A stretch of 64,000 nt of DNA from Clostridium amylolyticum (lineage in GTDB: Bacteria > Bacillota > Clostridia > Clostridiales > Clostridiaceae), in contig NZ_FQZO01000002.1 of NCBI RefSeq assembly GCF_900142075.1, positions 124,001 through 188,000 of the forward strand, written 5' to 3'. A program made the position numbers and the translations under genes. A model generated the notes under the pieces. The model was not told the origin of the DNA and ran no database searches. It saw only the letters and a program-made list of their open reading frames with translations. Shown piece by piece: positions 1 to 8,964 of the stretch (its first letter is position 1; each line of letters begins with the position of its first letter).

Positions 1-1
1 T

Positions 2-244
2 GACTCTAAAGTAAGAAAAATTGCTATAAAAACTTATGCTGATCTTAATGGTAAAGAACCTAAAATCGAAGCTATTCATGCAGGATTAGAGTGCGGACTT
101 CTTAAAGAAAAGCTTCCTGATGCAGATATGATCAGCTTTGGACCTAACCTTTACGATGTTCATACGCCTAATGAACATATGAGCATATCTTCTGTGGCTA
201 GAACTTGGGATTTTCTTTTATCCCTGCTCACAAATCTAAAATAA
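2..244 (+). CDS. pepD: Aminoacyl-histidine dipeptidase (PepD), C-terminal part only
   Basis: The frame open from base 2 to the TAA at 242-244 encodes about 80 residues, including AGLECGLL and, later, SFGPNLYDVHTPNEHMS. These match the C-terminal end of M20-family Xaa-His (carnosinase-type) dipeptidases, where the conserved Glu and the PN..D.H..NE stretch belong to the metal and substrate site. The rest of the gene lies left of the window. The enzyme would cleave dipeptides in the cytoplasm. An OPT-type peptide transporter follows 160 bp downstream on the same strand, which suits a peptide-use role. The family call comes from recognised motifs only; the start and metal ligands cannot be seen. 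Confidence 0.75.
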   Translation, partial: DSKVRKIAIKTYADLNGKEPKIEAIHAGLECGLLKEKLPDADMISFGPNLYDVHTPNEHMSISSVARTWDFLLSLLTNLK

Positions 245-260
245 TGAAATGATTCTTAAC

Positions 261-301
261 TTCAGGTGGAGCCTTCTCAAAAAACTACCTCTCCACCTGA
301 A
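261..301. terminator. Perfect 11-bp inverted repeat after pepD
   Basis: TTCAGGTGGAG (261-271) pairs perfectly with CTCCACCTGAA (291-301) around a 19-nt loop, 17 bases after the pepD stop. No T-run follows, so it may be a weak terminator or an mRNA 3'-end stabiliser rather than a classical intrinsic terminator. Confidence 0.5.
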
Positions 302-336
302 CCCTAGCATATACTAATGCAAGCAACTCATAATTC

Positions 337-365
337 TTGACTTAAAATACAATAATAAATAAAAA
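337..365 (+). promoter_or_regulatory. Weak candidate promoter for the OPT-pqqD pair
   Basis: TTGACT at 337-342 is followed 17 bases later by TAAAAA at 360-365. The -35 matches well and the -10 only partly. It lies 40 bases upstream of the OPT start, after the pepD hairpin, so it could make the transporter pair a separate transcript. Confidence 0.35.
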
Positions 366-406
366 TTTAAAAATACTAATTAAATGAAAAGAGAGGGGTA
401 CAACCC

Positions 407-2338
407 ATGAGTGAAAATAGGAAAAAACTTTCTGCCACTGCCTATGGTGGAATAAAAGGAGAAGATTACATTCCATTTATCCCAACTACTGAAGTAATGC
501 CTGAAACTACTGGTTATTCTATAATTATAGGTATTATTTTTGCTTGTATCTTTGCAGCAGCTAATACTTATTTAGGTCTTAAAGTAGGACTTACCATTTC
601 TGCTGGTATTCCAGGTGCAATTCTTGCTACTGGATTATTAAAAGGTTTATTTAGAAGAAACAATATACTTGAAGCTAATATGATAGCATCTCTTTCAGCT
701 ATGGGAGAATCCATAGCGGGGGGAATAATATTTATACTTCCTGCTTTAATTCTTTCTGGTTTTGGATTATCTATTGCTCAAGTTGCTATAGTGACAATTA
801 TTGGTGGAATAATGGGTGTATTCTTCATTACCCCTTTAAGAAGATTTCTTATAGTGGAAGAACATGGTACCTTAATTTATCCAGAGTCCATGGCTGCTGC
901 TGAAGTACTGGTTACAGGTACTGAAGGAGGTAGTGCTTTTAAAACTGTTTTAACCGGACTTGGTGTAGGTGGTGGATATAAATTCTTATCTGGTGGTTTA
1001 ATGTTTTGGTCGGAAAGCGCTAGTTACACTGTAACTCAATATCAAGGCACCATGATAGGAGTAGATGCTTTAGCTTCACTGCTGGGTGTAGGTTTTATCG
1101 TAGGAACTCATGCTTCAGCATTAATGTTTGGAGGTTCCTTAATAGCCTGGTTCGCTTTAATACCATTAATTAAATTTTTAGGTCAAGGTCTTGCAGTTCC
1201 ATTATTCCCTTCTACTAAGTTAATTTCAGAAATGTCAGCAAGCCAAATTTGGAGTAGTTATATAAGATATATAGGTGCTGGAGCAGTAGCCATGGGAGGT
1301 TTTATCTCCTTAGCTAGATCCTTACCTACTATAATCAGAAGCTTTAAACAAGCTATGTCAGGTATTGGAAGCAAGAATACTGGTGATGTAGATAGAATAA
1401 ATGTGGAAGCTCCACTAACATGGGTTATTGGCGCAGCGGTATTTGGATTTGTTGCTACTTGGCTTGTACCTGCAATAAATGGTGGTGTGCTAGGTGCTTT
1501 AGCTGCTGTAGTATTTAGCTTCTTCTTTGCTGTAGTTTCAGCAAGGATGGTTGGTATTATAGGTGCATCTAATAACCCTGTTTCTGGTATGACTATTGCA
1601 ACTTTACTCTTTGTTACCTCCTTATTAAAGTTAACTGGTGTAACTGGAGATGCTGGAGTAATGAAGGCTATTTTAATAGGAGGCGTGGTTTGTGTGGCCA
1701 TAGCTGTGGCAGGTGGTACTGCTCAAAGTTTAAAAACTACTTACGTCATTGGTGGAAACCCTAAAAACGTTCAAATAGGAATGTTCATAGCCCTATCTAT
1801 AGCCTCAGTAGTAGCAGGAATCGTAATAATAATGCTGGATAAGGCTTATGGCATTGGTGGTACTGAAGTAGCTGCTCCTCAAGCTTCCTTAATGAAGCTC
1901 ATAGTGGATGGTATAATGACAGCTCAGCTTCCATGGACCTTAGTTATTGTAGGTGCTGCTATAGCAGTATTCTGTGCCCTTGTAGGATTGCCTATACTAC
2001 CTGTAGCCCTAGGGATCTACTTACCCATAAACCTAAATGCTGCCATATTAGTTGGTGGAATAATTAGGGTGCTAGTAGAGAAGAAATTTACTAACAATGA
2101 AGAAAGAAAAGCCGAATCTATAGAAAAAGGTACCTTGCTAGCCTCCGGTCTAGTGGCAGGAGATGCTTTAATAGGTATCATAATTGCAGCCTTTGCTACC
2201 TTAGATATTAACTTAGGTTTGGGTAAAGCTTTATTACCTGCTCTTTCTGAAAGCAATCTTTTTGCCTTTATTATGTTTATACTCCTTGGATTGTGGATTT
2301 ACTTATTCTCATCAAAAAAGAATAAAGGAGCTGTGTAA
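407..2338 (+). CDS. OPT-family oligopeptide transporter
   Basis: The 643-residue, very hydrophobic protein resembles bacterial OPT-family proton-coupled oligopeptide transporters. It has an N-terminal segment ending near YIPFIPTTEVMPETT, then roughly 14-16 predicted membrane helices with repeated Gly-rich turns. The first helix pair includes AANTYLGLKVGLTISAGIPGAIL, a recognisable OPT signature region, and GASNNPVSGMTIATLL lies near the middle. It starts at an ATG preceded by GAGAGGGG. The next gene, a PqqD-like protein, begins directly after its stop codon with its ribosome site inside this gene, so the two are translationally coupled. Expected role: uptake of short peptides across the cytoplasmic membrane. 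Substrate range is unknown; some family members carry metal chelates. Confidence 0.85.
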   Translation: MSENRKKLSATAYGGIKGEDYIPFIPTTEVMPETTGYSIIIGIIFACIFAAANTYLGLKVGLTISAGIPGAILATGLLKGLFRRNNILEANMIASLSAMGESIAGGIIFILPALILSGFGLSIAQVAIVTIIGGIMGVFFITPLRRFLIVEEHGTLIYPESMAAAEVLVTGTEGGSAFKTVLTGLGVGGGYKFLSGGLMFWSESASYTVTQYQGTMIGVDALASLLGVGFIVGTHASALMFGGSLIAWFALIPLIKFLGQGLAVPLFPSTKLISEMSASQIWSSYIRYIGAGAVAMGGFISLARSLPTIIRSFKQAMSGIGSKNTGDVDRINVEAPLTWVIGAAVFGFVATWLVPAINGGVLGALAAVVFSFFFAVVSARMVGIIGASNNPVSGMTIATLLFVTSLLKLTGVTGDAGVMKAILIGGVVCVAIAVAGGTAQSLKTTYVIGGNPKNVQIGMFIALSIASVVAGIVIIMLDKAYGIGGTEVAAPQASLMKLIVDGIMTAQLPWTLVIVGAAIAVFCALVGLPILPVALGIYLPINLNAAILVGGIIRVLVEKKFTNNEERKAESIEKGTLLASGLVAGDALIGIIIAAFATLDINLGLGKALLPALSESNLFAFIMFILLGLWIYLFSSKKNKGAV

Positions 2339-2701
2339 ATGTCAAATACCAATGCTAAAGATAAATACAATTTTGCCTTGTATGTTCCAGTTATTAAGCA
2401 TGATAAATGGGAAGTTACTGATGGTAAAGTACATCTTTACTTTACCGTTAAAGACCCCATAAGAAGATTTGCAGGATGGCTTGTAAAAAAATCTCCAAAG
2501 AATCATCTAGAATTCGATGAGTTATGCTCTAAAGCTTGGTGCTTAATAGATGGTGAAAAGAGTATTTACGAAATATCCAAAGAAATGAACAAGAAAACTA
2601 AAGCCGATGCCAATGATGATTTAAGGAGACTTGTAACCTTTATACGATACATCTCTAAAAGAGGTTGGGTTTCTTTTAAAGAAGTTAAAAGCATACAATA
2701 A
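2339..2701 (+). CDS. PqqD-family small protein coupled to the OPT transporter
   Basis: The 120-residue protein contains a PqqD-like wing around residues 50-115: a hydrophobic strand, FDELCSKAWCLIDGEKSIYEIS, then a helical DDLRRLVTFIRYISKRGWVSF. PqqD domains normally hold a leader peptide for a partner radical SAM or maturation enzyme. No such enzyme is nearby; the only partner is the OPT transporter, whose TAA touches this ATG. Its ribosome site (AAGGAG) lies within the last codons of the transporter. A role as a soluble peptide-binding accessory to the transporter is inference. The N-terminal 45 residues (VPVIKHDKWEVTDGKVHLYF) are not part of the canonical domain. Confidence 0.75.
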   Translation: MSNTNAKDKYNFALYVPVIKHDKWEVTDGKVHLYFTVKDPIRRFAGWLVKKSPKNHLEFDELCSKAWCLIDGEKSIYEISKEMNKKTKADANDDLRRLVTFIRYISKRGWVSFKEVKSIQ

Positions 2702-2763
2702 TATTACTACTACAAATACTGCTAAATATTATGATAAATAAGTGTAAAATTAAAATATAAATA

Positions 2764-2817
2764 AAAAAGGAGCTTTTATATGCTTTGGCCTTACGCCAGT
2801 GACAAAAGCTCCTTTTT
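2764..2817. terminator. Bidirectional intrinsic terminator
   Basis: Perfect 14-bp arms, 2764-2777 and 2804-2817 (AAAAAGGAGCTTTT and its complement), give U-runs in both directions. It separates the plus-strand PqqD gene from the convergent glucosidase gene and probably serves both. Confidence 0.85.
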
Positions 2818-2886
2818 ATATTTTAATTTAAAAGCTTATTATTTAATATAAATAACCATAACTTATATGGCTAACATTATATTTAG

Positions 2887-4209
2887 TTAACTTAAATACC
2901 AATAATCCTTATTGGCTTCCATTAAATCATCTAATACTGCTTTAGCCTTTTCAGGGTTAACTACAGTTCTATTTAAGGTTAGAGCCTGTAAAGCTTTAGT
3001 ATAATCTTTCTCTAAAAATGCTTCTACAGTTAGTAGCTCATAAGCATGCTGACCTTCCATAAGCCCCTTATAAAAAGGCTTTATGTCACCATATTTATAT
3101 GGGTTAGCACCATTTTTACCTACAGTACCGGAAACCTCTACGATGGCATCCTTGCTGAAGTTTGGTATGATGTCATTGTTTCTGCTCATAAGTATAAACT
3201 CATTATGCAGATCATAAGCTATGGACTCAGCTAGCTCCACCATTAAATCTCCAAAGACACTATTGGTTATTATTTCAATGTCATCTACGGAATCAGTTCC
3301 TACTGCCTTGCTGCAAATCTCCCAAACTTCTTTTTCTCTGCTGTCTTTTGCTTCATCCGCTCTGGTATAGTTTGGATCGCTTTCTGATACTATTTCCTCC
3401 GAGAAGAAATAATATTGCAAATAAGTAGTAGGTATATACTCATCAAAGAAATTCATATATTTATTTACCCTTAAATAGGTATCAAGCCAAGACTTTGAGC
3501 GTTGCTCTGCATTATAAGGCTTAAAGTCATAATCTCTTAAATATGTTTTTAAAGTCTCATAATAATCCTTTCCATCAGTGCCCTTAAGCTCTGTAAACCA
3601 ACCAAAGTGATTTAGTCCAAAGTAAGTGGCTCTTAGGATACTTTGTTCCACCCCTAGAATTTTTGCAAAGGACCTCATAAGAGAGTATGGTTGATCACAT
3701 AAGTTTAAAATTCTCTTATCCTCAGGAAATACCTTATCTAGTCCTAAGGCAACTATAGCCGCAGGATTTGTATAGTTTAATATCCATGTATCCTTAGAAT
3801 GTTTACGAACCTGGTTAACCATTTCTATCATAGCGCCTAGTGATCTCATACCATAGGAAAATCCTCCTGGTCCACAGGTTTCTTGACCTACTAAGTCGTA
3901 TTTTAGTGGAATCTTCTCATCTAGACTTCTCATTTCATTTTTTCCAACACGCATTTGACAGAATACAAAATCAGTATTTTCATATGCTGTATCAGGATCT
4001 ATAGTGAATACAACCTCTGTCTCTGGAGAATATGTTTTTAAAACTAATCTTATATAATCCTCCATTTTTGAAGTTCTTTCTGAATCTATATCATAAAAGA
4101 TAACCTTCTTTAATGGAAATCTTTCTTTTAATTTAACTAAACTTCCTACTAGTGCCGGAGTTCTAGCACTACCTGCTCCTGTTATGGTGATTATATTGCT
4201 GCTTCTCAT
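2887..4209 (-). CDS. malH: GH4 6-phospho-alpha-glucosidase (maltose-6'-phosphate hydrolase)
   Basis: A 440-residue member of glycoside hydrolase family 4. These enzymes are NAD- and Mn-dependent and hydrolyse phosphorylated disaccharides by a redox-elimination route. The N-terminal Rossmann motif GAGSARTPALVGSL (residues 11-24) binds NAD. Expected Mn ligands are Cys171, within LCDQP, and His201, within GLNHFGW. Family 6-phospho-alpha-glucosidases usually show CDMP at the first site, so Gln173 in place of Met is unusual. The start is an ATG behind AAAGGAGG. It lies 34 bp after the PTS EIIBC gene, so the pair forms an operon in which the transporter phosphorylates the incoming alpha-glucoside and this cytoplasmic enzyme splits it. 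The exact sugar is not proven. Confidence 0.88.
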   Translation of the reverse strand: MRSSNIITITGAGSARTPALVGSLVKLKERFPLKKVIFYDIDSERTSKMEDYIRLVLKTYSPETEVVFTIDPDTAYENTDFVFCQMRVGKNEMRSLDEKIPLKYDLVGQETCGPGGFSYGMRSLGAMIEMVNQVRKHSKDTWILNYTNPAAIVALGLDKVFPEDKRILNLCDQPYSLMRSFAKILGVEQSILRATYFGLNHFGWFTELKGTDGKDYYETLKTYLRDYDFKPYNAEQRSKSWLDTYLRVNKYMNFFDEYIPTTYLQYYFFSEEIVSESDPNYTRADEAKDSREKEVWEICSKAVGTDSVDDIEIITNSVFGDLMVELAESIAYDLHNEFILMSRNNDIIPNFSKDAIVEVSGTVGKNGANPYKYGDIKPFYKGLMEGQHAYELLTVEAFLEKDYTKALQALTLNRTVVNPEKAKAVLDDLMEANKDYWYLS

Positions 4210-4243
4210 GTGTTTCCTCCTTTATATGATTTTCCTTTAGCTG

Positions 4244-5800
4244 CTATAACCTCTGCAACTCTTCATCCACTTCATTTCTAACGAATTCTACCAGCGGTCC
4301 ATAAACTATATGAATATGCTTAGATGCAGGGAAGAATATTCCTGTACATCCTGAGGTCTCTAAAAGCTTACGATCCACTAATTTAACATCTTCTAAATCA
4401 ATCCTTAAACGTGTAATACAGTTATCAACATTTTTTATATTTGGTTTCCCGCCTAAAGCTTGTACTACTATTTTTGCTATTTCATCATATTTCTTTTCTC
4501 TTATTAGTGAATTATCTAATGATGGAGAATCTTCTCTTCCTGGAGTCTTTAAATCAAATTTTAATATCGCCCACTTAAATACAAAGTAAGTTACCACTGC
4601 TAATATTAATCCAATAATTATAAAACTTACCCAGTTAGTCTTCTCATAAAGTAATCCAAATATGGCAAAATCAAATATCGTTCCTCTTATGTATCCTATA
4701 CCTACATTGGCTAAGGAAAGAGCCACAGCACCTACTCCAATAATAACTGCATAAGCTGCATATAATAGTGGTGCAATAAACACAAAGGAGAATTCTAAAG
4801 GTTCTGTAACATTACCTAATAAAGCTGTTAATATACATGTAATCATCAAAGATTTTACTAGTGGCTTGTTTTCCTTATAGGAAGTTTTATACATAGCTAG
4901 TCCTATTGCTGGAAAAGCAAATAATGTACAAAGCATTTGTTGTTGAGCCATAAATCTTGTTAATGATGGCATCATGCTCCAATGCTCACTGCTAGGACCT
5001 AGTTTAAATAAAACATGGTTTAAAGTTGGAACTACTCCTACAAAGGTCTGTCCATCTATTACATAACTTCCTCCTGCTTCAGTGAATCTAAATAATGCAT
5101 TCCATAAATGGTGAAGACCAAAAGGAATAAATAATCTTTCCCCTGCTGCGGTAAAGAATGGTCCTACTGGACTTAAAAATACTACGGATAATTTAGTTAA
5201 TAGTGACACAAATACTTCCCAAATGAATGGAATCACTAAACCTATTACAAGCATTATCCCCATGGTGATTATTGGAACCGATTTCTTACCAGAGAAAAAG
5301 GCAAAGGCAATAGGTAATTCCAGCTTGTAAAATCTATCTGTAACCCAAGCAGCCACTAAACCGGTGATGATTCCACCTAGTGCGTTTATATTCATTGTTT
5401 GAATTCCTAAAACTTTTATCTGTCCATACTGACTCATCACTGCTGGATCTGCTAACTTGCCAGTTACAACTAGCCAAGCATTCATGGTAATAATTAAAAT
5501 AATATATCCTATCACCGATGCAAACACGGATATACCTTTATCCTTCTTAGACATACCATAGGCCACACCCATAGCAAACATTAACGGAATATTGTCAAAT
5601 ACCGCACCAGCTATGGTTCTCAAGTTAACTAAAATAGTGTTTAGTACGGTATTTCCTAAGAAAGGAAACCTAGCAATCATATAAGATTGAACCAGCGCAC
5701 CTGTAATACCTAATATCATTCCCACAGGAGCCATAACGGCAATTGGTAGCAATAAGGTTCTTCCAAATCTTTGTATCTTTTGACTAAAATCCTTGGACAT
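4244..5800 (-). CDS. malB: PTS alpha-glucoside transporter, fused EIIC-EIIB
   Basis: About 518 residues. The EIIC channel comes first (helices from about residue 15 to 420, with the FIPFGLHHLWNALFRF and GNVTEPLEFSFVF motifs of the glucose-superfamily EIIC). A linker and a C-terminal EIIB domain follow, whose phosphorylated Cys lies in NCITRLRIDLED. There is no EIIA, so it must borrow one, possibly from PtsG at 45982. A longer TTG-start reading exists, but GGGGGAAG sits correctly before the ATG at 5798-5800, giving MSKDFSQK. Lies directly upstream of the GH4 gene, with an RpiR-type regulator just beyond. Known relatives carry maltose, trehalulose and similar sugars; the specific substrate is inferred. 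Confidence 0.88.
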   Translation of the reverse strand: MSKDFSQKIQRFGRTLLLPIAVMAPVGMILGITGALVQSYMIARFPFLGNTVLNTILVNLRTIAGAVFDNIPLMFAMGVAYGMSKKDKGISVFASVIGYIILIITMNAWLVVTGKLADPAVMSQYGQIKVLGIQTMNINALGGIITGLVAAWVTDRFYKLELPIAFAFFSGKKSVPIITMGIMLVIGLVIPFIWEVFVSLLTKLSVVFLSPVGPFFTAAGERLFIPFGLHHLWNALFRFTEAGGSYVIDGQTFVGVVPTLNHVLFKLGPSSEHWSMMPSLTRFMAQQQMLCTLFAFPAIGLAMYKTSYKENKPLVKSLMITCILTALLGNVTEPLEFSFVFIAPLLYAAYAVIIGVGAVALSLANVGIGYIRGTIFDFAIFGLLYEKTNWVSFIIIGLILAVVTYFVFKWAILKFDLKTPGREDSPSLDNSLIREKKYDEIAKIVVQALGGKPNIKNVDNCITRLRIDLEDVKLVDRKLLETSGCTGIFFPASKHIHIVYGPLVEFVRNEVDEELQRL

Positions 5801-5855
5801 TTCACTTCCCCCATTATTCAAATTATAATTATTAATTTATGAATACGTTTTTATT

Positions 5856-5907
5856 AAAGAGCACTCTTTTCAATAACTATTTTACATATATATAAGATGC
5901 CTTACAA
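5856..5907 (-). promoter_or_regulatory. Candidate promoter and operator for the alpha-glucoside operon
   Basis: On the minus strand TTGTAA (5902-5907) and TAAAAT (5879-5884) are separated by 17 bases. Just downstream, where transcription would begin, is the palindrome AAAGAG-N2-CTCTTT (5856-5869). An operator over the start site fits control by the adjacent RpiR-type regulator. This is sequence reading only; the regulator's true site is unknown. Confidence 0.4.
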
Positions 5908-5970
5908 TAATTCTAGATGATACTCTTTACCTATATTATGGCTTAGGTCATCTAAAATGAACTAGGTCAT

Positions 5971-6047
5971 AAAAACAACTCACTTTTATAGGAGAATAAT
6001 GAAAAACCAATGATTTTTCATCTCTCTTATAAAAGTGAGTTGTTTTT
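5971..6047 (-). terminator. Strong terminator after the rpiR-type gene
   Basis: A perfect 20-bp stem (5971-5990 with 6028-6047) encloses a smaller ATGAAAAA/TTTTTCAT stem and ends in T-rich DNA on both sides. On the minus strand it lies just after the regulator's stop and ahead of the transporter promoter, separating the two transcripts. Confidence 0.8.
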
Positions 6048-6058
6048 TGTTTTAATTT

Positions 6059-6805
6059 TTATAAGTTATTTTTATTGAATTCCTTAATGGAATTAACTAA
6101 TATTTCAATAATAACAAACATTCCTATTCTAGATAAACTATCGTTAAACTTTGTTTCCGTATTATCTGATACACAGTGAAGAGTATAGTCGCTAAGCCTT
6201 TCTAATTCATTGTTTCCAAAAGAAGTTATAGATATTATTTTAACCCCTTTTACCTTTGCCACATTAGCTACTTCTAAGATTTTTTCTGTTTTTCCAGATA
6301 AAGAAATTAAAATCACTACCTCTTGACTATTTAGAGACTTACTTACTAAGGTAAGCAGATTATAGTCTTCCACAAATATGCACTTTACGCCTATGGTCAA
6401 AAGCAAGTGATTAAGGTAAGTTCCTGCAGCTTTGCTGGTTCCTCTAGCAAAGACATATACAGTACTAGCCTTCATAAGTTCCTTTGATATTTTCTTATAC
6501 TTCTCAATTTCTATTACAGAAAGGGTCTTATCAATATTTTGCTTTATATTATATTGTAGTTCTTCTACAAAGGGTGTATCCATATCTTTACTATCATTGG
6601 ATTTTAAAAAATACTTGAAATCTGAAAAGCCTTCAAAACCCAATTTCTGAGATAAATTGATTATTACAGTTTTGGAACTGTAGGTTTTTTTAGCTAAATC
6701 ACTTATCTTCATTTTTGAAACCTCTTCTTGATGTGAGTAGATATATTTAAACACCTTTTGCTCACTGTTGGTTAGATTATTAAACATTTTAGCTAAACTT
6801 TCCAT
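6059..6805 (-). CDS. RpiR-family sugar-phosphate-responsive regulator
   Basis: A 248-residue two-domain protein. The N-terminal HTH_6 domain (about residues 1-75) includes NLTNSEQKVFKYI and KTYSSKTVIINLSQKLGFEGFSDFKYFLK. The C-terminal SIS domain (about 105-235) includes VYVFARGTSKAAGTYL and ILISLSGKTEKILEVA, a sugar-phosphate-binding fold. A TTG-start extension of six residues is possible, but GTGGGG sits at the right distance before the ATG at 6803-6805. Its position directly upstream of a PTS transporter and phospho-glucosidase suggests it senses the phosphorylated disaccharide or its product and controls that operon. Whether it represses or activates cannot be told. Confidence 0.88.
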   Translation of the reverse strand: MESLAKMFNNLTNSEQKVFKYIYSHQEEVSKMKISDLAKKTYSSKTVIINLSQKLGFEGFSDFKYFLKSNDSKDMDTPFVEELQYNIKQNIDKTLSVIEIEKYKKISKELMKASTVYVFARGTSKAAGTYLNHLLLTIGVKCIFVEDYNLLTLVSKSLNSQEVVILISLSGKTEKILEVANVAKVKGVKIISITSFGNNELERLSDYTLHCVSDNTETKFNDSLSRIGMFVIIEILVNSIKEFNKNNL

Positions 6806-6921
6806 TGAATCCCCACTTTCCAAAACTTTGACTTAAATGTTTCACTAACCATATTTTACTATACTAAAGAGAAAAAACAATTATTTTCTTTTAAACTTAA
6901 ATAAATTTACTTTAAACTATT

Positions 6922-7728
6922 TTATTCTAAATTTAATTTGTGGGAAAGAATATAATTTGTAATTATAAAGTAAACTACTATAAATATTAAGTTTAGTACT
7001 GTTGCTCCAGTAAAGAGTAAATTAAACATATTTCTTGGTGGTACGGTTATAAACCAGGTATTTGGCTTTACAACTGCAGCTATGGAAATAGCAGTTGTAA
7101 CTATTATCTGTGAAGCGGTATTTAATAACAAGAAGGCTCCAAAGGCTCCTAAAAGCTTATGCTTGCTAATTAATTGACCTATGGCTATGGAGGCATATAT
7201 CATAAGTGTTCCTCCTATCAATGAAAGTAACATCATTAAACCAATTCGAAGAATAAAATCGTATCCCGCTATACTAAATTCAGCATATATCTCTGACATA
7301 GCTATCCTGACAGCCTGTGGAAGTCCTGTGAACATTTCTTTATTTCCCGCTAATATAATGACTGATACTATAGTAAGTATCGTACTAACTATATCCCACA
7401 TAATTGAAACCATTAATTTAGATATTATGTGAAGCCAAGGTTTTACTGGTAAAGTAAACATTAGATATCCCTCATCTGTAAGCAAATTTTTATAAAAACG
7501 CTGTATCATTACCACAAAAGTAAGAACAAATATGGCTATAATAATAAATACATACAGGAACATGGATATACCAGTACTAATATTCATAAAAGTATTAGAG
7601 ACATTTGTTGAGCTGTTAATTGATATAAATGTTCTATTTATTACTGCAAACACTAGGAGTGCTGCATAAAGAGGTAAAAACATTCTTGCAGTTGCTTTAG
7701 TTTCATATTTTAAAAGCTTTCCTAACAT
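6922..7728 (-). CDS. ABC-2 type transporter permease
   Basis: A 268-residue protein with about six membrane helices: one near residues 17-35, one near 55-75, then paired helices in the middle and at the C-terminus. After the second helix comes FYKNLLTDEGYLMFTLPVKPW, a segment typical of ABC-2 export permeases of the bacitracin/lantibiotic-resistance and YtrC type. Its ATG overlaps the last bases of the ATPase gene by 7 nt, so the two are coupled. With the GntR-type regulator it forms a three-gene operon. The cargo is unknown; relatives act in cell-envelope stress or antibiotic efflux. Confidence 0.8.
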   Translation of the reverse strand: MLGKLLKYETKATARMFLPLYAALLVFAVINRTFISINSSTNVSNTFMNISTGISMFLYVFIIIAIFVLTFVVMIQRFYKNLLTDEGYLMFTLPVKPWLHIISKLMVSIMWDIVSTILTIVSVIILAGNKEMFTGLPQAVRIAMSEIYAEFSIAGYDFILRIGLMMLLSLIGGTLMIYASIAIGQLISKHKLLGAFGAFLLLNTASQIIVTTAISIAAVVKPNTWFITVPPRNMFNLLFTGATVLNLIFIVVYFIITNYILSHKLNLE

Positions 7729-8420
7729 CTAAATACCTCCCTAAATAAATCATCCACAGATTTTCCTTTTTCTTCTCTAATTTCATCTACCGCTGCAGAC
7801 ATAACCACATTTCCTTGGTTTATAAATATTACATCATCTAGCACCTTTTCTATATCTGCAATAAGATGAGTAGAAATAACCACCGTTGCATTTTCACTAT
7901 AATTGCTGATTATAGTATTTAAAATATAATCCCTAGCTGCAGGATCCACTCCCCCTATAGGTTCGTCTAATAAATAAAGCTCTGCCTCCCTGCTCATAAC
8001 TAGTATCAATTGAACCTTTTCCTTAGTTCCTTTGGACATAGTTTTTAACTTATCCTCAGGGCTAATGTTTAAACGCTTTAACATCTCATAGGCCTTGGAA
8101 ACATTAAAATTGCTATAAAAATCTTGAAAGAATTTAATAATATCCGAAACCTTCATCCAATCACTTAAATAGCTGCGTTCAGGTAGATAAGATACAATTT
8201 TCTTTGTATTAACTCCTGGCTCTTCACCATTGATATAAATACCACCACTGCTGGGCAATAAAAGACCGTTGGCAAGTTTAATTATTGTACTTTTGCCGCT
8301 GCCGTTAGGACCAAGAAGCCCTACAATTCTGCCACGACTTATAGACAAATCAATGTTATTTAGTGCATATTTATCTCCATATTTTTTAGTAAGGCCTTTA
8401 CACTCTAATATCTTGCTCAT
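7722..8420 (-). CDS. ABC transporter ATPase of the BcrA/YtrB type
   Basis: A 232-residue single ATPase domain. Walker A is GPNGSGKST near residue 37. The signature region is unusual (TMSKGTKEKVQLIL rather than LSGGQ), as in this drug-export subfamily. Walker B with the catalytic Glu is LYLLDEPIGG, and the switch His is in VVISTHLI. It overlaps the regulator gene by an ATGA stop-start and the permease gene by 7 nt, so regulator, ATPase and permease are cotranscribed. It would power export by the neighbouring permease. Cargo not identified. Confidence 0.87.
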   Translation of the reverse strand: MSKILECKGLTKKYGDKYALNNIDLSISRGRIVGLLGPNGSGKSTIIKLANGLLLPSSGGIYINGEEPGVNTKKIVSYLPERSYLSDWMKVSDIIKFFQDFYSNFNVSKAYEMLKRLNISPEDKLKTMSKGTKEKVQLILVMSREAELYLLDEPIGGVDPAARDYILNTIISNYSENATVVISTHLIADIEKVLDDVIFINQGNVVMSAAVDEIREEKGKSVDDLFREVFRC

Positions 8421-8788
8421 GCTTCCATCTCCTTTACCATATTCTTCATAATCAAAACCATCTCTTCTTTATCAAAACCTAGCATTTTCATTTTTTCTAG
8501 AAATGCAGTTATTTCTTCCAATGCCAAATTATCTTTAACCTTTTTAATCATATCTCTATCCTCCGTAATAAATCTACCACTGGTTCTTTGTGAATATACT
8601 AATCCATCCTTCTCCAGCTCTGCTAAAGCCCTCTGCATGGTATTAGGGTTTACTGCAGCTTCTTGTGCAAAGTCACGAACTGATGGCAATTTATCACCGG
8701 GTTTATATACTCCTGAAATAATCCTAAGTTTAATTTGTTCTACTAGTTGAGTGTATATAGGTCTATCTGATTGAAATTCCCAGTTCAC
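8417..8788 (-). CDS. GntR-family regulator of the YtrA subgroup
   Basis: About 123 residues. The winged helix spans residues 10-75 (RPIYTQLVEQIKLRIISGVYKPGDKLPSVRD and NPNTMQRALAELEKDGLVYSQRTSGRF) with a short C-terminal dimerisation helix pair instead of a large effector domain, as in YtrA. The best start is the GTG at 8786-8788, because AAGGAGGTGATATA ends directly before it; a longer ATG reading at 8821 would place that site inside the gene. It heads the operon and probably represses its own transporter genes, with release by a cell-wall-active compound as in relatives (inference). Confidence 0.85.
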   Translation of the reverse strand: MNWEFQSDRPIYTQLVEQIKLRIISGVYKPGDKLPSVRDFAQEAAVNPNTMQRALAELEKDGLVYSQRTSGRFITEDRDMIKKVKDNLALEEITAFLEKMKMLGFDKEEMVLIMKNMVKEMEA

Positions 8789-8964
8789 TATATCACCTCC
8801 TTGTATTATTGTACTAATCACTTAATACAATAATACATTTGAAAACTTAACTTGTCAACAAATAAATTAAAATATATTAGTAAATCTTTCCGTGATAAAA
8901 AACTTATTCTAACTCTATAAAAACTTAGTTTTTGGTATAATTATAATCAAGTTATATTTTAGTA

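Noticed and set aside
1258..1701. Long antisense frame inside the OPT transporter gene
   Set aside because: It is a shadow of the transporter codons, with no ribosome site and an unnatural composition rich in Ala, Pro and Thr.
2262..2462. Plus-strand frame across the OPT/PqqD junction
   Set aside because: It overlaps both real genes in another frame and has no ribosome site.
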